This document shows, in pieces, positions 36,270-39,035 of a stretch of 39,035 bases of DNA. The DNA comes from an uncultured beta proteobacterium (lineage in GTDB: Bacteria; Pseudomonadota; Gammaproteobacteria; Burkholderiales; SG8-39), in contig CAIYPG010000054.1 of NCBI GenBank assembly GCA_903928055.1, forward strand, positions 1 through 39,035, given 5' to 3'. The translations under genes and the position numbers were made by a program. The notes below the pieces were generated by a model. The model was given only the letters and a program-made list of their open reading frames with translations, made no database searches and was not told the origin of the DNA. The first letter of the stretch is position 1. Each line of letters starts with the position of its first letter.

Positions 36270-36320
36270 GGGATGAATGTCGGATAAAACCGGATGCTGC
36301 AGACGGGCAATGCTGCAAGG

Positions 36321-36352
36321 CACCGTCCCCTTCCGCAAGGAAGAGGACGGTG
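36321..36352 (-). promoter_or_regulatory. strong hairpin in the rplT-pheS junction
   Basis: CACCGTCC (36321-36328) with GGACGGTG (36345-36352), and CTTCC (36330-36334) with GGAAG (36339-36343), form a 13-bp stem interrupted by one C/A mismatch with a 4-base loop. It lies between the rplT stop and the pheS start. There is no T-run, so it looks like an mRNA processing or partial-termination element rather than a full terminator. Confidence 0.5.
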
Positions 36353-36361
36353 GGAAATCAC

Positions 36362-36721
36362 TCAGCTTGCGAGTTTGGCCTTGGCCTGATTCACAATGGC
36401 TGCAAACGCCGCCTTGTCCATCACGGCGATGTCAGCCAGAACCTTGCGGTCCACTTCAATGCCGGCTTTCTTCAGGCCGTTCATAAAGACGCTGTAGCTC
36501 AGGCCGCACTCGCGGGCTGCCGCGTTGATGCGGGCAATCCACAACACACGGAACTGGCGCTTGCGCTGCCGGCGGTCACGGTAGGCATACTGCCCGGCCT
36601 TCATAACAGCTTCTTTGGCAATCCGGAATACATTGCCACGACGGCCGCGGAATCCCTTGGCTGCGTCGATGATCTTCTTGTGTCTTGCGTGTGCGGTTAC
36701 GCCGCGTTTCACTCTTGGCAT
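36362..36721 (-). CDS. rplT: 50S ribosomal protein L20
   Basis: A 119-residue, highly basic large-subunit protein, also an autorepressor of rpmI-rplT in some bacteria. [58 protein letters not shown] and [20 protein letters not shown] are unmistakable. It lies 10 bp after rpmI. Confidence 0.98.
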   Translation of the reverse strand: MPRVKRGVTAHARHKKIIDAAKGFRGRRGNVFRIAKEAVMKAGQYAYRDRRQRKRQFRVLWIARINAAARECGLSYSVFMNGLKKAGIEVDRKVLADIAVMDKAAFAAIVNQAKAKLAS

Positions 36722-36731
36722 GATCTACCCC

Positions 36732-36929
36732 TTAAGCGTACGGCAGCATGGCGCGCACGGAGCGCATATTGGTCGCATTGATCTGCTGGGTGCCCCGCAG
36801 ATGACGCTTCCGCTTGGTGGTCTTCTTGGTGAGGATGTGGCGCAGAAAGGCGTGCGAACGCTTGATGCCGCCGCTCCCCTGCACCGTAAAGCGCTTGGCG
36901 GCGCTCTTCTTGGTCTTCATCTTGGGCAT
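36732..36929 (-). CDS. rpmI: 50S ribosomal protein L35
   Basis: A 65-residue basic protein of the large subunit. [40 protein letters not shown] and [20 protein letters not shown] are typical of L35. ATG 36929 gives the family-standard start; the reading frame upstream does not match L35. It lies 102 bp after infC and 10 bp before rplT. Confidence 0.97.
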   Translation of the reverse strand: MPKMKTKKSAAKRFTVQGSGGIKRSHAFLRHILTKKTTKRKRHLRGTQQINATNMRSVRAMLPYA

Positions 36930-37031
36930 GAAATGCCTCCGTTTTGTCATCGCGCCGGGTGGCCCCCTGCGGGAGCGCTTCCAGACCTCGGCACAACTTG
37001 TTTGCGGCCGTTGCCGGCCGCGGGCGATACA

Positions 37032-37631
37032 TCAGGCCGGTGCTTTGGCCGCGGGCGTCGCCGTAGTCGTAGTACTACTGCTGCTTTCGGCAGGCTTTGT
37101 CGCCACCTTGCCTTTTTTCGGCGCCAGCACCATGACAAGCTGCCGGCCTTCCATCTTCGGGAACTGCTCCACCGTGCTGTACAACTCGAGATCGTTCTTG
37201 ACGCGCTCAATCAGCCGGTAACCGAATTCCTGGTGCGCCATTTCACGTCCGCGGTAACGCAGCGTGATCTTGGCCTTGTCGCCTTCTTCGAGAAACTTGA
37301 TCAGATTGCGCAGCTTGATCTGGTAGTCGCCCTCATCGGTACCCGGCCGAAACTTCACTTCCTTGACCTGGATCTGCTTCTGCTTGAGCTTGGCTTCGTG
37401 CGCCTTCTTCGCTTCACGGTACTTGAACTTGCCGAAGTCCATGAGCTTGCACACGGGCGGCTGCGCCGTTGGCGCAATTTCCACCAGATCCACCTCGGCT
37501 TCCTCGGCCATTTTCATGGCCTGGAAAATGGGCACTATCCCGAGTTGTTCTCCTTCCTGACCGACGAGCCGCACTTCCGGCGCGGTAATCTCCCCGTTCA
37601 AACGCTGCGGCTTCTCTCTCTCAGTGGCGAT
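37032..37631 (-). CDS. infC: translation initiation factor IF-3, probable non-canonical AUC start
   Basis: IF-3 (199 residues) prevents subunit association and checks start codons. [20 protein letters not shown] and [21 protein letters not shown] are followed by [21 protein letters not shown] and the C-domain [20 protein letters not shown]. The C-terminus ends in a Ser/Thr/Ala-rich tail. No ATG, GTG or TTG lies near the expected start. The protein begins [15 protein letters not shown] with codon ATC at 37629-37631, with GAGG 9 bases upstream. Non-AUG (AUU/AUC) infC starts are the known autoregulatory device, so AUC is the most likely start. It lies 28 bp after thrS. Confidence 0.93.
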   Translation of the reverse strand: MATEREKPQRLNGEITAPEVRLVGQEGEQLGIVPIFQAMKMAEEAEVDLVEIAPTAQPPVCKLMDFGKFKYREAKKAHEAKLKQKQIQVKEVKFRPGTDEGDYQIKLRNLIKFLEEGDKAKITLRYRGREMAHQEFGYRLIERVKNDLELYSTVEQFPKMEGRQLVMVLAPKKGKVATKPAESSSSTTTTATPAAKAPA

Positions 37632-37659
37632 GTTCAGTAACCTCTTAATAATTAAAAAA

Positions 37660-39035
37660 TTAAGCCGTCCGGCCCGACCTGACTTCCTGTTGGAAGCGAG
37701 CAATGAACTCAGCCAGAGTCATCTGACCGAGATCTTCACCGCCGCGGGCACGCACGGCCACCTTGTCGGCCGCCTTTTCCTTGTCACCTACAACCAGGAG
37801 ATAAGGCAGCTTCTGCATGCTATGTTCCCGAATTTTATAGGTTATTTTCTCATTTCTCAAGTCGGACTCGACGCGCAGCCCCGCCGCCCTCAGGCTGGCG
37901 ACCACCTGACCGGCATATTCAGCCTGCCCTTCCGAGATATTGAGCACCATCACCTGTACTGGCGCGAGCCACGCCGGCAGCGCTCCTGCATGATTTTCCA
38001 GAAGAATCCCGATAAAACGCTCCATTGAGCCCACAATCGCCCGATGCAGCATCACCGGAATCTTGCGAGTATTGTCCTCAGCCACATATTCGGCCCCGAG
38101 TCGCTCCGGCATGGAGAAATCCACCTGGATCGTGCCGCACTGCCACACCCGGCCGATCGAGTCCTTGAGCGAAAACTCGATCTTCGGGCCGTAAAACGCC
38201 CCCTCGCCCTTCAATTCCTCCCAAGGGACGCCGGCGGCATCCAGGGCATGGCTCAAGGCAGCCTCGGCCTTGTCCCAGCTCGCGTCCGACCCCACCCGCT
38301 TGGGCGGACGGGTCGAGAGCTTGTAGATGATGTCCTTGAACTCGAAGTCCGTGTACACCCGCTGCAGCAACGCGATGAAATCCGCCACTTCGGGCTGAAT
38401 CTGTTCTTCGGTGCAGAAAATATGCCCATCGTCCTGGGTGAAGCCGCGGATGCGCATGATGCCGTGCAATGAGCCCGAGGGCTCGTTGCGGTGGCAGGAG
38501 CCGAATTCACCGTAGCGGAGCGGCAGGTCGCGGTAGCTGCGCAGGCCTTTGTTGAAGATCTGCACGTGTCCCGGGCAGTTCATCGGCTTGATGGCGTAGT
38601 CGCGATTCTCGGAGGACGTGGTGAACATGTTCTCCTTGTAGTTCTCCCAGTGGCCGGATTTCTCCCAAAGGCTGCGGTCCAGTATCTGCGGGCAGCGCAC
38701 TTCCTGATAGCCGTTGTCGATATAGACCTTGCGCAGGTATTGCTCGATGACCTGCCAGACTGCCCAGCCCTTGGGGTGCCAGAACACCATGCCCGGCGCC
38801 TCCTCCTGGAAATGGAACAGGTCCAGTTGTGTGGCCAGCCGGCGGTGATCGCGTTTTTCCGCCTCCTCCAGCATGTGGAGGTAGGCATCCTGCTCATCCT
38901 TCTTCGCCCAGGCCGTGCCGTAGATGCGCTGGAGCATTTCGTTTTTCGAGTCGCCGCGCCAGTAGGCACCTGCCACCTTCATCAGCTTGAACACCTTGAG
39001 CTTGCCCGTGGAGGGAACATGCGGCCCGCGGCACA
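37660..39035 (-). CDS. thrS: threonine--tRNA ligase, 5' part outside window
   Basis: C-terminal 457 residues of threonyl-tRNA synthetase; the N-terminal TGS/editing part lies beyond the right edge. The visible frame begins [20 protein letters not shown], containing the first zinc-ligand Cys. [10 protein letters not shown] holds the His ligand. Class II motifs follow: [32 protein letters not shown], and [19 protein letters not shown] with [20 protein letters not shown]. The C-terminal anticodon-binding domain ([20 protein letters not shown] ... [14 protein letters not shown]) is complete. It is the first gene of the thrS-infC-rpmI-rplT-pheST-ihfA run. Confidence 0.97.
   Translation of the reverse strand, partial: CRGPHVPSTGKLKVFKLMKVAGAYWRGDSKNEMLQRIYGTAWAKKDEQDAYLHMLEEAEKRDHRRLATQLDLFHFQEEAPGMVFWHPKGWAVWQVIEQYLRKVYIDNGYQEVRCPQILDRSLWEKSGHWENYKENMFTTSSENRDYAIKPMNCPGHVQIFNKGLRSYRDLPLRYGEFGSCHRNEPSGSLHGIMRIRGFTQDDGHIFCTEEQIQPEVADFIALLQRVYTDFEFKDIIYKLSTRPPKRVGSDASWDKAEAALSHALDAAGVPWEELKGEGAFYGPKIEFSLKDSIGRVWQCGTIQVDFSMPERLGAEYVAEDNTRKIPVMLHRAIVGSMERFIGILLENHAGALPAWLAPVQVMVLNISEGQAEYAGQVVASLRAAGLRVESDLRNEKITYKIREHSMQKLPYLLVVGDKEKAADKVAVRARGGEDLGQMTLAEFIARFQQEVRSGRTA

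Noticed and set aside
36270..36361. pheST-type Phe leader peptide and attenuator
   Set aside because: Only 92 bases are available and no short frame with consecutive Phe codons or T-run terminator is present.

Overview
The window looks like a chromosomal segment of a GC-rich betaproteobacterium, most likely Burkholderiales. The evidence is a phaC-phaA-phaB-phaR polyhydroxybutyrate cluster followed by rimO, the neighbourhood rpfE-like/recJ ... prfB-lysS, a DUF3079 mini-protein, several Bug-type (TctC) periplasmic receptors, and the block thrS-infC-rpmI-rplT-pheS-pheT-ihfA-merR followed by tRNA-Pro. No transposase, integrase, phage gene or CRISPR array was found.

Layout. 1-981: a Bug-type receptor with a degenerate 5' end. 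1004-2972 (-): lolD and lolC, lipoprotein export. 3078-6113: a small catabolic set (crotonase, CMD-like protein, PrpD-like protein) with a pair of REP-like hairpins. 6207-8971 (+): RpfE-like protein overlapping recJ. 8985-11893 (-): a second MmgE/PrpD protein, an exported methyltransferase-like protein and dsbB. 12042-14705 (+): prfB, with the programmed +1 frameshift, and lysS. 14862-15581 (+): a glycine-zipper envelope protein. 15610-22818 (-): phaC, phaA, phaB, phaR, rimO and a BktB-like thiolase. 23155-24006 (+): an SDR. 24073-26846 (-): a Bug receptor followed by a long UGSC-type gene with an in-frame UGA. 27132-27716 (+): a small secreted PKD-like protein. 28143-30085 (+): an MDR oxidoreductase and a third Bug receptor. 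30177-31561 (-): a DUF3079 protein and a split ThDP-dependent decarboxylase pair. 31898-31974 (-): tRNA-Pro(GGG). 32021-39035 (-): the translation block, ending in thrS, which runs off the right edge.

The most interesting signal is at 25492-25494. Two reading frames in the same phase (25779-25495 and 25491-24073, minus strand) are separated by one TGA. Around it the protein reads ...VIVGNAA-[TGA]-GRC..., which matches what I recall of the uncharacterised UGSC family of (seleno)proteins, where U is selenocysteine. A stem-loop lies at the right distance downstream for a bacterial SECIS. The gene would then encode a 568-residue selenoprotein fusing the UGSC domain to a second uncharacterised domain, downstream of a solute receptor. 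Conventional gene calling would split or truncate it.

How the genes fit together: housekeeping blocks (Lol export, DNA repair, translation, PHB storage) are separated by accessory islets that repeatedly pair a Bug receptor with one or two enzymes of unknown small-molecule catabolism. All assignments come from reading the sequence and from remembered family features; no database search was possible.
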